Notes under the pieces: generated by a model
Databases searched by the model: none
What the model was told of the DNA's origin: nothing
What the model saw: only the letters and a program-made list of their open reading frames with translations
Shown here: in pieces, positions 1 to 8,372 of the stretch
Layout: every line of letters starts with the position of its first letter
How positions within the stretch are numbered: the stretch's first letter is position 1
Made by a program: the position numbers and the translations under genes
Assembly (NCBI GenBank): GCA_045601285.1
Contig: JAZRZJ010000014.1
Location: 14,423 to 78,422 of the forward strand
Source: F23-B02 sp045601285
Lineage (GTDB): Bacteria; Bacillota; Clostridia; Oscillospirales; Oscillospiraceae
Length of the DNA stretch: 64,000 nt
Reading direction: 5' to 3'

Positions 1-1802
1 TTGAGATGCTGAGCCATGAGCTTGACGTAATGTCAATTGAGCAGGAGCTTGCCGAGGCTACCAACGAGCAGATGAGCAAGAACCAGCGCGAATACTATCT
101 GCGCGAGGAAATGAAAATCATTCAGCAGGAGCTTGGCGAGGACGACATCGGCGATGAGATTGGCGAGTTCAAGGCAAAAATCCGCGAGATGAATCTTGAC
201 AAGCCCGTTGAAGAAAAGCTTCTGAAGGAGGTTTCCCACCTTGCAAAGCAGCCCTTCGGCTCTGTTGAGGCTACGGTTATCAGAAACTATATTGAAACCT
301 GCCTTGAGCTTCCCTGGGGCATTAAAACCGAGGAAACTCTTGATATTGATGCCGCAAGAAAAATGCTTGATGAGGACCACTTCGGTCTTGAAAAAGTCAA
401 GGAGCGCGTCATTGAATATCTTGCGGTAAGAAAGCTTGCCCCCGAAATGAAGAGCAGCCTGCTCTGCTTTGTAGGCCCTCCGGGAACCGGTAAGACAAGC
501 ATCGCAATGAGTATCGCAAGGGCTGCAAACAGAAATCTTGTGCGTATTTCTCTTGGCGGTGTGCATGATGAGGCGGAAATCCGCGGTCATAGAAAGACTT
601 ATGTGGGTGCAATGCCCGGACGTATTATAAACGGCCTGCGCATTGCAAAAAGCAGTAATCCGCTTATGGTGCTTGATGAGATAGACAAGCTGGGTTCAGA
701 CTATCGCGGCGATCCCTCTGCCGCACTTCTTGAGGCTCTTGACCCCGAACAGAACAGCACCTTCAGGGATAATTTCCTTGAGCTTCCCTATGACCTGTCC
801 GATGTTTTCTTTATCACAACGGCAAATACAACGGAGACAATTCCCAAAGCGCTTCTTGACCGCATGGAAGTTATTGAGCTTTCAAGCTATACCGACGAGG
901 AGAAGCTCCAGATCGCAAAGAATCATCTGCTTCCGAAGCAGCGCAAAAAGCACGGTCTTAACGGACGTCAGCTTAAGATAAGCGACGATGCAATCCGTGA
1001 GATCATCAGCCTGTACTCCCGTGAGGCAGGCGTCAGAACGCTTGAAAGGCTTATTGCGGCTGTCTGCCGCAAGTGTGCGGTTATTATCGGCAACGGCGAA
1101 AAGAAGAGCGTAAACCTCCGTGCAGGTATGCTGAGCGATTATCTCGGTGCGCCTAAGTTCAAGCCCGAGAAGACAAGAATCAGCGATGAAATCGGTCTTG
1201 TACGCGGTCTTGCATGGACTTCGGCAGGCGGAGAGGTGCTTGATGTTGAGGTTGCAGTTGTTGAGGGTACCGGCAAGCTTGAGCTTACGGGCAACCTCGG
1301 CGACGTTATGAAGGAATCCTGCCATGCGGCTGTAACCTATATCCGCAGCCGTGCGGATACTCTCGGAATTGACAAGGAGTTTTACAAGAACAGGGATATC
1401 CACATTCATTTTCCGGAAGCCGCCGTTCCCAAGGACGGTCCTTCCGCCGGAATTACTATCTGTCTGGCTATTATTTCCGCGCTCACCGGCAGACCGGTGC
1501 GCCATGATGTAGCCATGACCGGCGAAATCAGCCTCCGCGGAAGAGTGCTTGCAATCGGCGGACTCAAGGAAAAGACTATGGCGGCGATGCGCAACGGGGT
1601 AAAGACCGTAATTATTCCTGCCGACAACGAGGCGGATCTTGCGGAAATTGACCCCAGAGTTTACGCGGCGCTTAACTTCATTGTTGTTGACCACATGGAC
1701 AAGGTGGTTGAAAACGCGCTTGTCAGCATTGAGGCTGAAAACAAAAACGAGGTTGTAATTCCCGTACCCGCAAAGATGGGCGGCAGAGAAATAAGACAAT
1801 AA
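1..1802 (+). CDS. lon: ATP-dependent protease Lon (5' truncated by window edge)
   Basis: AAA+ serine protease that degrades misfolded and regulatory proteins in the cytosol. The frame is open to the window edge, so roughly the first 200 residues of the N-terminal substrate-binding domain lie upstream; the visible part is about 598 residues. Counting from the ATG at base 6, the Walker A motif GPPGTGKT is near residue 157, Walker B LMVLDEIDK near 220, and the protease domain carries the catalytic serine in KDGPSAG (near 481) and the lysine in GGLKEK (near 522). It is followed 8 bases later by ysxC, the usual lon-ysxC order in Firmicutes. Confidence 0.97.
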   Translation, partial: EMLSHELDVMSIEQELAEATNEQMSKNQREYYLREEMKIIQQELGEDDIGDEIGEFKAKIREMNLDKPVEEKLLKEVSHLAKQPFGSVEATVIRNYIETCLELPWGIKTEETLDIDAARKMLDEDHFGLEKVKERVIEYLAVRKLAPEMKSSLLCFVGPPGTGKTSIAMSIARAANRNLVRISLGGVHDEAEIRGHRKTYVGAMPGRIINGLRIAKSSNPLMVLDEIDKLGSDYRGDPSAALLEALDPEQNSTFRDNFLELPYDLSDVFFITTANTTETIPKALLDRMEVIELSSYTDEEKLQIAKNHLLPKQRKKHGLNGRQLKISDDAIREIISLYSREAGVRTLERLIAAVCRKCAVIIGNGEKKSVNLRAGMLSDYLGAPKFKPEKTRISDEIGLVRGLAWTSAGGEVLDVEVAVVEGTGKLELTGNLGDVMKESCHAAVTYIRSRADTLGIDKEFYKNRDIHIHFPEAAVPKDGPSAGITICLAIISALTGRPVRHDVAMTGEISLRGRVLAIGGLKEKTMAAMRNGVKTVIIPADNEADLAEIDPRVYAALNFIVVDHMDKVVENALVSIEAENKNEVVIPVPAKMGGREIRQ

Positions 1803-1810
1803 GGTGTTTT

Positions 1811-2404
1811 ATGGCATCATTGAATGTAAACAAGGCTGAGTTTATTAAATCAGCCGCTGACCCGAAAGGCTTTATAAAAACCGACTTACCCGGAATTGTT
1901 TTTTCGGGTAAGTCAAATGTAGGCAAATCCTCTGTAATTAACAGACTTCTCAATAGAAAAAACTTTGCAAGAGTCGGTCAGTCTCCCGGTAAGACCATTC
2001 ATGTTAATTACTTTCTTATTGACGGCAAAGCATATTTTGTTGACCTTCCCGGCTACGGCTACGCTAAGGTTTCCCAGTCTGAGCGTGACCGTTGGGGAAA
2101 GCTTATGGAGAAGTTTTTTGCCACGGAGGGTGTTATTACCCTTGGAGTTATGATCGTTGACTCCAGACATAAGCCTACGGCTGACGATATCACCATGGCA
2201 CAGTGGTTTTTGAGCACTGATTGTCCGCTGGTTGTTGTTGCCAACAAGTGCGATAAGCTGAAGAAAAGCGAAACAGAACCTAATATGAAGCTTATTCGCG
2301 AAACTCTTGAACTGCCCGAGGGAGTTCAGCTTATCCCGTTTTCCGCAGAAAAGGGAACGGGGCGTGAGCTTCTGATGGCAGAGATACTTAAGTATATAAA
2401 GTGA
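1811..2404 (+). CDS. ysxC: Ribosome biogenesis GTPase YsxC/EngB
   Basis: GTP-binding protein of the TrmE-Era-EngA superfamily needed for late 50S subunit assembly. At 197 residues it has normal family length. The G1 motif GKSNVGKS is at residues 33-40, G3 DLPG at 78-81, G4 NKCD near 147, and a G5-like SAEKG near 178. The ATG at 1811 follows lon by 8 bases and the stop is one base before the next gene, so it is co-transcribed with lon. Confidence 0.96.
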   Translation: MASLNVNKAEFIKSAADPKGFIKTDLPGIVFSGKSNVGKSSVINRLLNRKNFARVGQSPGKTIHVNYFLIDGKAYFVDLPGYGYAKVSQSERDRWGKLMEKFFATEGVITLGVMIVDSRHKPTADDITMAQWFLSTDCPLVVVANKCDKLKKSETEPNMKLIRETLELPEGVQLIPFSAEKGTGRELLMAEILKYIK

Positions 2405-2405
2405 T

Positions 2406-3104
2406 ATGAATACTACTGCTTCTTTCTCCGATGTAATGCACGGCCTTGACTGGAGCGTGCTTACAGATATGCTTTTTGCCGTAATTCCAGCGCTTATATG
2501 TATTACTCTGCATGAGCTGAGTCACGGCTTCGTTGCCTATAAGCTGGGTGACAACACGGCTAAGAACATGGGAAGGCTTACGCTTAACCCCATTAAGCAC
2601 ATTGATTTGTTCGGTCTTATAATGATGGTTGCATTCAAATTCGGCTGGGCAAAGCCCGTACCCGTTGATATGCGCAATTTCAAAAATCCTAAGCGCGATA
2701 TGGCGATAACCGCATTGGCAGGTCCCGTATCAAACATCATTATCGGCTGTGCTGCGCTTTTCGTACTGGGATTAATATGGGTTCCGTGCTTTAAGAATTA
2801 TTCGGAATTCGGTGCTGCAGTCATTAAAATGGTTTACACCACTGCATATCTGAGCTTTGCGCTTGCGGTTTTCAACATCGTTCCCGTTCCGCCGCTTGAC
2901 GGCTCTAAGGTGCTGTTTTCAATTATGAGTGATTCGGCATATATAAAGCTCATGCGATATGAGCGCTATGGCATGATCGCCCTTCTGCTTCTCGTGGCAA
3001 CGGGAGTTTTAGGAAATCCGCTTTCTTCTGCAACTCAGTTTCTGGTTGATAAGCTCTGGTTTCTGACCGATTGGGGATTCGGGCTTATGGAAGTTTTTAT
3101 GTAA
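2406..3104 (+). CDS. Site-2 protease family (M50) membrane metalloprotease
   Basis: Intramembrane zinc protease of the M50 family; the substrate is unknown. The zinc motif HELSH is at residues 36-40 inside a hydrophobic segment, and the second conserved motif, NIVPVPPLDG, is near 157-166, supplying the third metal ligand. Several further hydrophobic segments span the 232 residues. There is no PDZ domain, so it belongs to the short rhomboid-like-size clostridial type rather than RseP/SpoIVFB with accessory domains. It sits between ysxC and scpA with 1-base gaps, a common Clostridia arrangement. Confidence 0.9.
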   Translation: MNTTASFSDVMHGLDWSVLTDMLFAVIPALICITLHELSHGFVAYKLGDNTAKNMGRLTLNPIKHIDLFGLIMMVAFKFGWAKPVPVDMRNFKNPKRDMAITALAGPVSNIIIGCAALFVLGLIWVPCFKNYSEFGAAVIKMVYTTAYLSFALAVFNIVPVPPLDGSKVLFSIMSDSAYIKLMRYERYGMIALLLLVATGVLGNPLSSATQFLVDKLWFLTDWGFGLMEVFM

Positions 3105-3105
3105 T

Positions 3106-3888
3106 ATGGAAGATTTAACTTTTCACCTTGAAGGTATTGTAAAGGAACGCAACGAGCTCCAGGATTTTCAGGGTCCGCTGAGCCTTATACTTATGCTTCT
3201 GTCTAAAAATAAAATAGAGATCCGCGACATAAAAATTGCCGATATTCTCGACCAGTATCTTGAATATCTTGCGGAGATGGAACGCATGGATCTTGAAATT
3301 GCCAGTGAGTTTGTGCAGATGGCATCGCACCTGCTGTATATCAAGACGAGAACGCTTCTCGCAGGCGATGAAGAGGTAAGCGAGCTGGAAGAACTCATGA
3401 GTTCTTTGGAACAGCTTAAAGCCAAAGATATTTACACCGCGGTGCAGAAAGTAACTCCAGAGCTGAAAAAGGCATCTGAAACGGGTCTGCTGTATTATGC
3501 AAAGTTGCCTGAGCCCTTGCCGAAGAGCAGCAGAGAGTATGAGTACAGGCATGAGGCTTCAGATCTATTCAAAGCCTTATATGACGTTGTTACACGCGGC
3601 GGCAAGCCCGTCGAGCCGGAATTTGCCCACAGAATTGCTCCCTCCCGCATTGTTTATGAGGTCAGAACCAAGAGCCGTGAGCTTGTTTCGCTGCTTCAGG
3701 CAGGTGACGCAAAGCTTGAAACGCTTTATGCTCAGTGTGAAAGCCGCTCCGAGATCGTTGCAACCTTTATCTCTATTCTTGAGCTTTGCAGTATGGGCAG
3801 TATTGTCCTTGAGGGCGAGGACGGGGATTATACGCTGAAATTTGTCGGCGGCAATATTGATGAAATACTCGAAAGAATTGTTGAGTAG
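3106..3888 (+). CDS. scpA: Segregation and condensation protein A
   Basis: Kleisin subunit of the SMC-ScpAB condensin-like complex, which bridges SMC heads and organises the chromosome. The protein is 260 residues, the usual size. The N-terminal part has the ScpA signature, with a hydrophobic segment GPLSLILMLL near 25 and an ASHLLYIKTRTLL stretch near 71-83. The C-terminal part resembles the winged-helix cap that binds the SMC head. The gene is one base downstream of the M50 protease and is followed by scpB, its obligate partner. Confidence 0.95.
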   Translation: MEDLTFHLEGIVKERNELQDFQGPLSLILMLLSKNKIEIRDIKIADILDQYLEYLAEMERMDLEIASEFVQMASHLLYIKTRTLLAGDEEVSELEELMSSLEQLKAKDIYTAVQKVTPELKKASETGLLYYAKLPEPLPKSSREYEYRHEASDLFKALYDVVTRGGKPVEPEFAHRIAPSRIVYEVRTKSRELVSLLQAGDAKLETLYAQCESRSEIVATFISILELCSMGSIVLEGEDGDYTLKFVGGNIDEILERIVE

Positions 3889-3895
3889 GTACGAT

Positions 3896-4498
3896 ATGGA
3901 AATTCAGAATCTAAAATCCGCAATAGAAGCGATACTCTTTGCAGCCGGTGAACCTGTTCCCGCGGCAAGACTATCACTTATACTTGAGGCTGACGAAGAT
4001 GAGGTGTATGCTGCCGCCAAGCAGCTTTCCGATGAATACAGCTTTAATCAGCGCGGCATCAGACTTTTGAAGCTTGACAAGAGCCTGCAGCTTTGCTCAG
4101 CCCCTGAGTATGCGTCGCTTATCAGTAAAACGCTTGAACAGCGTAAGCCGCCCATGCTGTCTCAGCCCGCTTTGGAAACCCTTGCGGTTGTTGCATATTT
4201 CCAGCCCGTTACGCGAGCATATATTGACCAGGTGAGAGGCGTTGACAGCTCCTACACCGTGGGTGTTCTCCTTGAGAGAGGGCTTATTGAACGCTGCGGA
4301 AAGCTTGATGTTCCCGGCAGACCATCGCTTCTGCGTACGACAGACGTTTTTCTGCGAACAATGGGCGTCAGCAGCCTTGAAGAGCTTCCCGAGCTTCCGG
4401 ACATTTCAAGCAGCGACGGCGTAAAAAGGCTTGAGGACGCAATTGAGAAGATGACAACGGTAGGGGAAGACCAGATGCAGATTGAGGAAATCAGGTAA
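3896..4498 (+). CDS. scpB: Segregation and condensation protein B
   Basis: Winged-helix dimer that binds ScpA in the SMC condensin complex. Homology-like sequence begins at MEIQNLKSAIEAILFAAGE, so I chose the ATG at 3896. An earlier in-frame start at 3842 would overlap scpA by 47 bases and add residues that do not look like ScpB. The resulting 200 residues match the family. The conserved segment LETLAVVAYFQPVTR lies near 86-100, followed by the RG/VD and LLERGLIE motif region. It lies 7 bases after scpA. Confidence 0.94.
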   Translation: MEIQNLKSAIEAILFAAGEPVPAARLSLILEADEDEVYAAAKQLSDEYSFNQRGIRLLKLDKSLQLCSAPEYASLISKTLEQRKPPMLSQPALETLAVVAYFQPVTRAYIDQVRGVDSSYTVGVLLERGLIERCGKLDVPGRPSLLRTTDVFLRTMGVSSLEELPELPDISSSDGVKRLEDAIEKMTTVGEDQMQIEEIR

Positions 4499-4512
4499 GC
4501 GGGAGTGATTTT

Positions 4513-5133
4513 ATGCTTATTGCGGCTATAATAATTGTTGCGCTTGTACTTATTCTGCTTATTCCCGTATGTGTTGCGGCAGACTACGATGATAAGGGCT
4601 TCAGACTTTCCGCAAGGATCTTGTTTGCAAAGTTCAGAATTTTTGCGAAAAGTAAAAATAATCAGATTGAGCTTGAAACAAAAAATAAGAATAAAAAACA
4701 AAAGGCCAAGAAATCGAAAAAGAAAAAGCTAAAGCTTAGCTTCAGCATTGGCGAATGGATTGAAATAGCTAAAAAGGGCATTAAGATTCTGGGAAGATTC
4801 AAAAAAAGCATCAGATTTGACAGGCTGAGGCTGATTTATGTTTTCGCAACCGATGACCCCTGCAGCACGGCGCTTCGCTACAATGCAGCAAATGCCGCAA
4901 TTAATACCCTGATACCGATAGTTGAAAGAACATTTAAAGTTAATAACCGAGAAATTGACGTATCGACCGACTATGATTCCGACGAAAGCCGATTTGAATT
5001 CGGGCTGACGCTTTCATCAAGAATCGGTCAGATAATCTATATTGCTCTGAGTGCGGCTATATCTTATGCCGTAATTTATGTGAAGAAACGAATAAGATTA
5101 AAACGTGAAAGGAAGGCTAACCGTGGACAATAA
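4513..5133 (+). CDS. DUF2953 domain membrane protein
   Basis: Uncharacterised protein of 206 residues with the DUF2953 pattern: one N-terminal membrane helix (about residues 2-22), a very lysine-rich linker near 57-76, and a soluble C-terminal domain containing the family-like DDPCSTALRYNAANAA stretch. In many Clostridia the gene lies directly before gerW (ytfJ), as here, which suggests a sporulation or envelope link. That link is inference. It overlaps the GTG start of gerW by 11 bases. Confidence 0.82.
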   Translation: MLIAAIIIVALVLILLIPVCVAADYDDKGFRLSARILFAKFRIFAKSKNNQIELETKNKNKKQKAKKSKKKKLKLSFSIGEWIEIAKKGIKILGRFKKSIRFDRLRLIYVFATDDPCSTALRYNAANAAINTLIPIVERTFKVNNREIDVSTDYDSDESRFEFGLTLSSRIGQIIYIALSAAISYAVIYVKKRIRLKRERKANRGQ

Positions 5134-5485
5134 GCTTGGCGAACTGATGAACACAACCATGAGCAACATTGAAGAGCTTGTTAAGGTCAATAATGTTGTC
5201 GGAGAACCTATTGTCACCCCTGACGGCATTACTCTTATCCCTATCTCCAAAGTAAGCTTCGGCTTCGGCGGAGGCGGCGGAGATGCCAAAAACAGCAACA
5301 GGGACAGCTTCAGCGCAGGCAGCGCAGCAGGTGTCAAAATTGAGCCCGTAGGCTTCCTTGTAATCAAAGACGGAAGCGTGAGAATGGTGAATGTCATGCC
5401 TCCCGCACAAACAAGCATTGACCGTGCGCTTGACCTTGTGCCTCAGGTTCTGGATAAAGTTGACCGGTTCATCGACAAGAAGTGA
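5123..5485 (+). CDS. gerW: GerW family (YtfJ) sporulation protein
   Basis: Forespore protein of the GerW/YtfJ family; in Bacillus subtilis it is needed for proper L-alanine germination. Signature features are the VVGEPIVTPDGITLIPISKVSFGFG region (residues about 21-45) and the glycine-rich run FGGGGGD. I placed the start at GTG 5123, preceded by AGGAAGG at a spacing of about 7. The alternative GTG at 5105 has no clear SD. The product is 120 residues. The gene overlaps DUF2953 and ends 30 bases before a terminator hairpin. Confidence 0.9.
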   Translation: MDNKLGELMNTTMSNIEELVKVNNVVGEPIVTPDGITLIPISKVSFGFGGGGGDAKNSNRDSFSAGSAAGVKIEPVGFLVIKDGSVRMVNVMPPAQTSIDRALDLVPQVLDKVDRFIDKK

Positions 5486-5515
5486 TGATTAAATAATAGT
5501 ATAATTGACTATAAT

Positions 5516-5546
5516 AAGCACTGCCTTGAAAGGTGGTGCTTTTTTT
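5516..5546 (+). terminator. Rho-independent terminator overlapping the dacF start
   Basis: The arms 5516-5525 and 5532-5541 pair over 10 bp with two G-T wobbles, around a 6-base loop, and are followed by seven T (5540-5546). The 3' arm contains the SD of the next gene, and the T-run provides the first two bases of its TTG start (5545-5547). It likely ends the lon-gerW unit and may also mask the SD of dacF. Confidence 0.8.
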
Positions 5547-6657
5547 GAAAAACCGTACTGTTATTTCCATAATTGCAGTATTATCAATGCTTTTTTCTTT
5601 TCCGGTGTATGCCGAGCCTCAGGAAATTTCGGCACAGTGTGCCGTGCTGATTTGCGCAGATACCGGTGAGATTTTATATCAGAAAAATTCGGATGAGCAC
5701 ATGCTTATAGCCAGCACAACGAAAATTATGACCTCTATTGTTGTCATCGAAAACTGTGAGCTTGACGAAAAGGTCAGAATTGATACGGAATGGTGCAATA
5801 TTGAAGGCTCGTCAATGTATCTTGAAGCGGGAAAAGAATATACGGTTCTTGAGCTTCTGACCGGCATGATGATTACATCTGGTAATGACGCGGCAACTGC
5901 ACTTGCCAACTATGTATCGGGAAGCGAAGCGGCTTTTGCCGAGCTTATGAACAAAAAAGCACAGCAGCTTGAAATGTATGACACATCTTTTGAAAACCCG
6001 CACGGTCTTGACGGAGATAAGCAATATTCAAGTGCAAAAGACATGGCGGTGCTTGCATCATATTGCATGGAAAATGAAGTTTTTAGAGGCATTGTATCCA
6101 AAAAAACGGCTGAAATAGGCGATATTACCTTTGTCAATCACAACAAGCTGCTTTGGAATTGCGAGGGCTGCATAGGCGTTAAAACGGGCTATACAATTGC
6201 GGCGGGCAGAACGCTTGTAAGCTGCTGCGAGCGCAGCGGAATGAGGCTTGTTTGCGTCACTCTCAATGCCCCTGACGATTGGAACGACCACATGAAGCTC
6301 TATGACTGGGCGTATTCAGAATATAAGCTTTCTGCTTTCAGAAAAGACTCCTTTTCATTTCAAGTTCCATCAGTTTCGGGCATAAGCAGATATGCAAGCA
6401 TAACGGTTGAAAATGACCTTGCTTTTTTGACGGACAGCTCGGCTGAGGTTACGATCGAAACCGAAGTACCAAGATTTCTGTTTGCAGGCGGCTTTGCGGG
6501 TGAAAAAGTCGGAATAATCAGGGTTTATTTAAACGGTGAACTTGCGGCAGAGGAAAATCTGGTTTATACTGTTGACAATACTACAGATATGAGCAACAAA
6601 GCTTCCATTATAGAAAGAATTTTCGGCTCAAAGCCGTATTATATTGCAGGTAAGTAA
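5545..6657 (+). CDS. dacF: D-alanyl-D-alanine carboxypeptidase (DacF-like, S11)
   Basis: Penicillin-binding serine carboxypeptidase that trims the terminal D-alanine of peptidoglycan pentapeptides. An N-terminal signal peptide is followed by the three active-site motifs: STTK at residues 57-60, SGN at 112-114 and KTG at 213-215. A PBP5-like C-terminal beta domain follows. I chose TTG 5545, giving the start MKNRTV; its SD AAAGGTGG (5529-5536) is at a spacing of 8. Upstream in-frame GTGs at 5533 and 5536 lie inside that SD. Neighbouring gerW and rluB-like genes are typical around dacF/dacB in Clostridia. The sporulation role is inferred from the neighbourhood. Confidence 0.92.
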   Translation: MKNRTVISIIAVLSMLFSFPVYAEPQEISAQCAVLICADTGEILYQKNSDEHMLIASTTKIMTSIVVIENCELDEKVRIDTEWCNIEGSSMYLEAGKEYTVLELLTGMMITSGNDAATALANYVSGSEAAFAELMNKKAQQLEMYDTSFENPHGLDGDKQYSSAKDMAVLASYCMENEVFRGIVSKKTAEIGDITFVNHNKLLWNCEGCIGVKTGYTIAAGRTLVSCCERSGMRLVCVTLNAPDDWNDHMKLYDWAYSEYKLSAFRKDSFSFQVPSVSGISRYASITVENDLAFLTDSSAEVTIETEVPRFLFAGGFAGEKVGIIRVYLNGELAAEENLVYTVDNTTDMSNKASIIERIFGSKPYYIAGK

Positions 6658-7376
6658 TGAAAGAGAGAATACAGAAAATAATATCCTCCTCGGGCTATGC
6701 CTCGCGCAGAGCAGGGGAGGAACTGATTAAAGCGGGACGCGTGACCGTAAACGGCAATGCGGCATCTCTCGGCGACAGTGCCGATGCTGATGCAGACGTG
6801 ATTGCCGTTGACGGTGTGCGCATTTTCGCTGCGTCTGAGAAAACCTACATAATGCTAAATAAGCCCCGCGGTTACGTTACCACTATGAAGGACGAGAAGG
6901 GCAGAAAATGCGTAACAGAGCTTGTTGCCGGCGCGGGCAAAAGAGTTTATCCCGTCGGCAGACTCGATATGTATTCAGAGGGCCTGCTGATAATGACCGA
7001 TGACGGCAATTTCGCCAACAGGCTGATGCACCCCTCGGGACTTGAGCATAAGACCTACCACGCATATATTTCGGGTGAATGCCCCGAAAGCGCAATTGAT
7101 GTTCTCAAATCTCCGCTTGTCATTGACGGATACAAAATCAAGCCTGCGGAAGTTAAGGTTTTCAGTAAAAATTCAGACGGAACAGTGCTTGAAATCACCA
7201 TTCACGAGGGCAGAAACCGTCAGATCAGAAAAATGTGCGAGGCGGCAGGACTTAAACTTACAAGGCTTAAGCGCGTTTCGGAAGCGAATTTTGCTCTCGG
7301 CAATCTCAAGCCCGGTGAATGGAGATATCTTAGCAAAGAAGAAATGCAAGAATTTTTTGATAATCAAGCCAAATAA
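6657..7376 (+). CDS. rluB: rRNA pseudouridine synthase (RsuA/RluB family)
   Basis: Converts specific uridines of rRNA to pseudouridine. It has an N-terminal S4 RNA-binding domain (about residues 1-60) and a catalytic domain with the family motif GRLDMYSEGLLIMT near 100-113, in which the Asp is the nucleophile, plus the EGRNRQIRKMCEA signature near 185-197. Length (239 residues) fits RluB/RsuA. The ATG overlaps the previous stop by one base. The exact target (16S or 23S) cannot be read from the sequence. Confidence 0.92.
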   Translation: MKERIQKIISSSGYASRRAGEELIKAGRVTVNGNAASLGDSADADADVIAVDGVRIFAASEKTYIMLNKPRGYVTTMKDEKGRKCVTELVAGAGKRVYPVGRLDMYSEGLLIMTDDGNFANRLMHPSGLEHKTYHAYISGECPESAIDVLKSPLVIDGYKIKPAEVKVFSKNSDGTVLEITIHEGRNRQIRKMCEAAGLKLTRLKRVSEANFALGNLKPGEWRYLSKEEMQEFFDNQAK

Positions 7377-7397
7377 ATTAAATTTCTATGTTAAATA

Positions 7398-7432
7398 AGC
7401 CTCAAACTTGCGCATTTTGCAAGTTTGAGGCT
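7398..7432 (+). terminator. 14-bp perfect hairpin after the pseudouridine synthase gene
   Basis: Arms 7398-7411 and 7419-7432 pair perfectly over 14 bp around a 7-base loop. No T-run follows on the + strand; it is followed by A-rich sequence. It may still stop or stabilise the dacF-rluB transcript, but it is not a canonical terminator. Confidence 0.5.
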
Positions 7433-7436
7433 AAAA

Positions 7437-7480
7437 AATTGCAAAATTATATTGCAATTTATCGCAATAAAGAGTAAAAT
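7437..7480 (+). promoter_or_regulatory. Promoter and overlapping palindrome before the RpiR regulator gene
   Basis: The -35 TTGCAA (7452-7457), a 17-base spacer and -10 TAAAAT (7475-7480) form a good sigma-A promoter. The inverted repeat AATTGCAA / TTGCAATT (7437-7444 and 7452-7459, 7-base gap) covers the -35. This is a likely operator, plausibly for autoregulation by the downstream RpiR protein (inference). Confidence 0.65.
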
Positions 7481-7508
7481 AAAGCCACTTTAATCCGGAG
7501 ATGATATT

Positions 7509-8372
7509 ATGGAAGATAATCTTCTCGCTATTCTTGCAAAAGATTGCAGCAAACTCTCAAAAGGACAGCGTGCCATAGCTAAATATATATTGACCAATTA
7601 CGATAAGGCGGCGTTTATGACTGCGGGAAAGCTCGGCGAAATCGTCGGTGTAAGCGAATCCACGGTCGTTCGCTTCGCAACGGAGCTGGGCTATGACGGT
7701 TATCCTACCATGCGCAAGGCTCTGCAGGAAATGATAAGAAACCGTCTTACTTCGGTTCAGCGAATCGAAGTTGCCCGCAGTATGCTTGATGAAAAGGATA
7801 TTGCAAAGTCTGTAATTACAAGCGATATGCAGAATCTTCAGGCCACGCTTGACAATCTTGATCAGGCGAGCTTTGACAGTGCTGTTGACGAGATAATCAA
7901 GGCAAAGCGCATTTTCATCGTTGGTATGCGTACCTCGACGGCGCTTTCTTCCTTCCTGGGTCTGTACCTTAACCTGCTGCGCGACGGTGTGACTGTTGTG
8001 CGCGACACAGCCGCAAGCGAAACCTTTGAGCAGCTTGTAAGAATAGGTGAGGGCGATCTGTTTATCGGCATCAGTTATCCAAGATACTCAAGCCACACCG
8101 TTGAAGCAATGCAGTTTGCAAAGAAAATGGGTGCAAATGCAATTGCGATTACCGACAGCGCAGCTTCACCCGTAAACGGAATAGCCGACATCTGTCTTTA
8201 TGCAAAAAGCGATATGGTTTCCTTCATTGATTCGCTTGTTGCACCGCTGAGTCTCATCAATGCAATTATCATGGCGGTTGCAAAGAAAAACCGCGAAGAT
8301 GTTCTCAAGACCTTTGAAAATCTTGAAAACATCTGGCAGGAGCACGATGTTTATGAAAAGACAAACAGCTGA
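7509..8372 (+). CDS. MurR/RpiR family transcriptional regulator
   Basis: Sugar-phosphate-sensing regulator. An N-terminal helix-turn-helix of the RpiR type (residues about 1-77, with the recognition region VSESTVVRFATELGYDGY) is joined to a C-terminal SIS domain (about 125-260) that binds phosphosugars. Length is 287 residues, as usual. SD CCGGAG at 7495. No sugar catabolic operon adjoins it; the next gene encodes a flavoprotein that overlaps its 3' end by 26 bases, so the ligand and regulon cannot be deduced from context. Confidence 0.9.
   Translation: MEDNLLAILAKDCSKLSKGQRAIAKYILTNYDKAAFMTAGKLGEIVGVSESTVVRFATELGYDGYPTMRKALQEMIRNRLTSVQRIEVARSMLDEKDIAKSVITSDMQNLQATLDNLDQASFDSAVDEIIKAKRIFIVGMRTSTALSSFLGLYLNLLRDGVTVVRDTAASETFEQLVRIGEGDLFIGISYPRYSSHTVEAMQFAKKMGANAIAITDSAASPVNGIADICLYAKSDMVSFIDSLVAPLSLINAIIMAVAKKNREDVLKTFENLENIWQEHDVYEKTNS

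Noticed and set aside
882..1799. Long minus-strand open frame (305 codons) opposite lon
   Set aside because: It mirrors the codon pattern of lon, has no SD or family motifs, and lies fully inside a strong gene.
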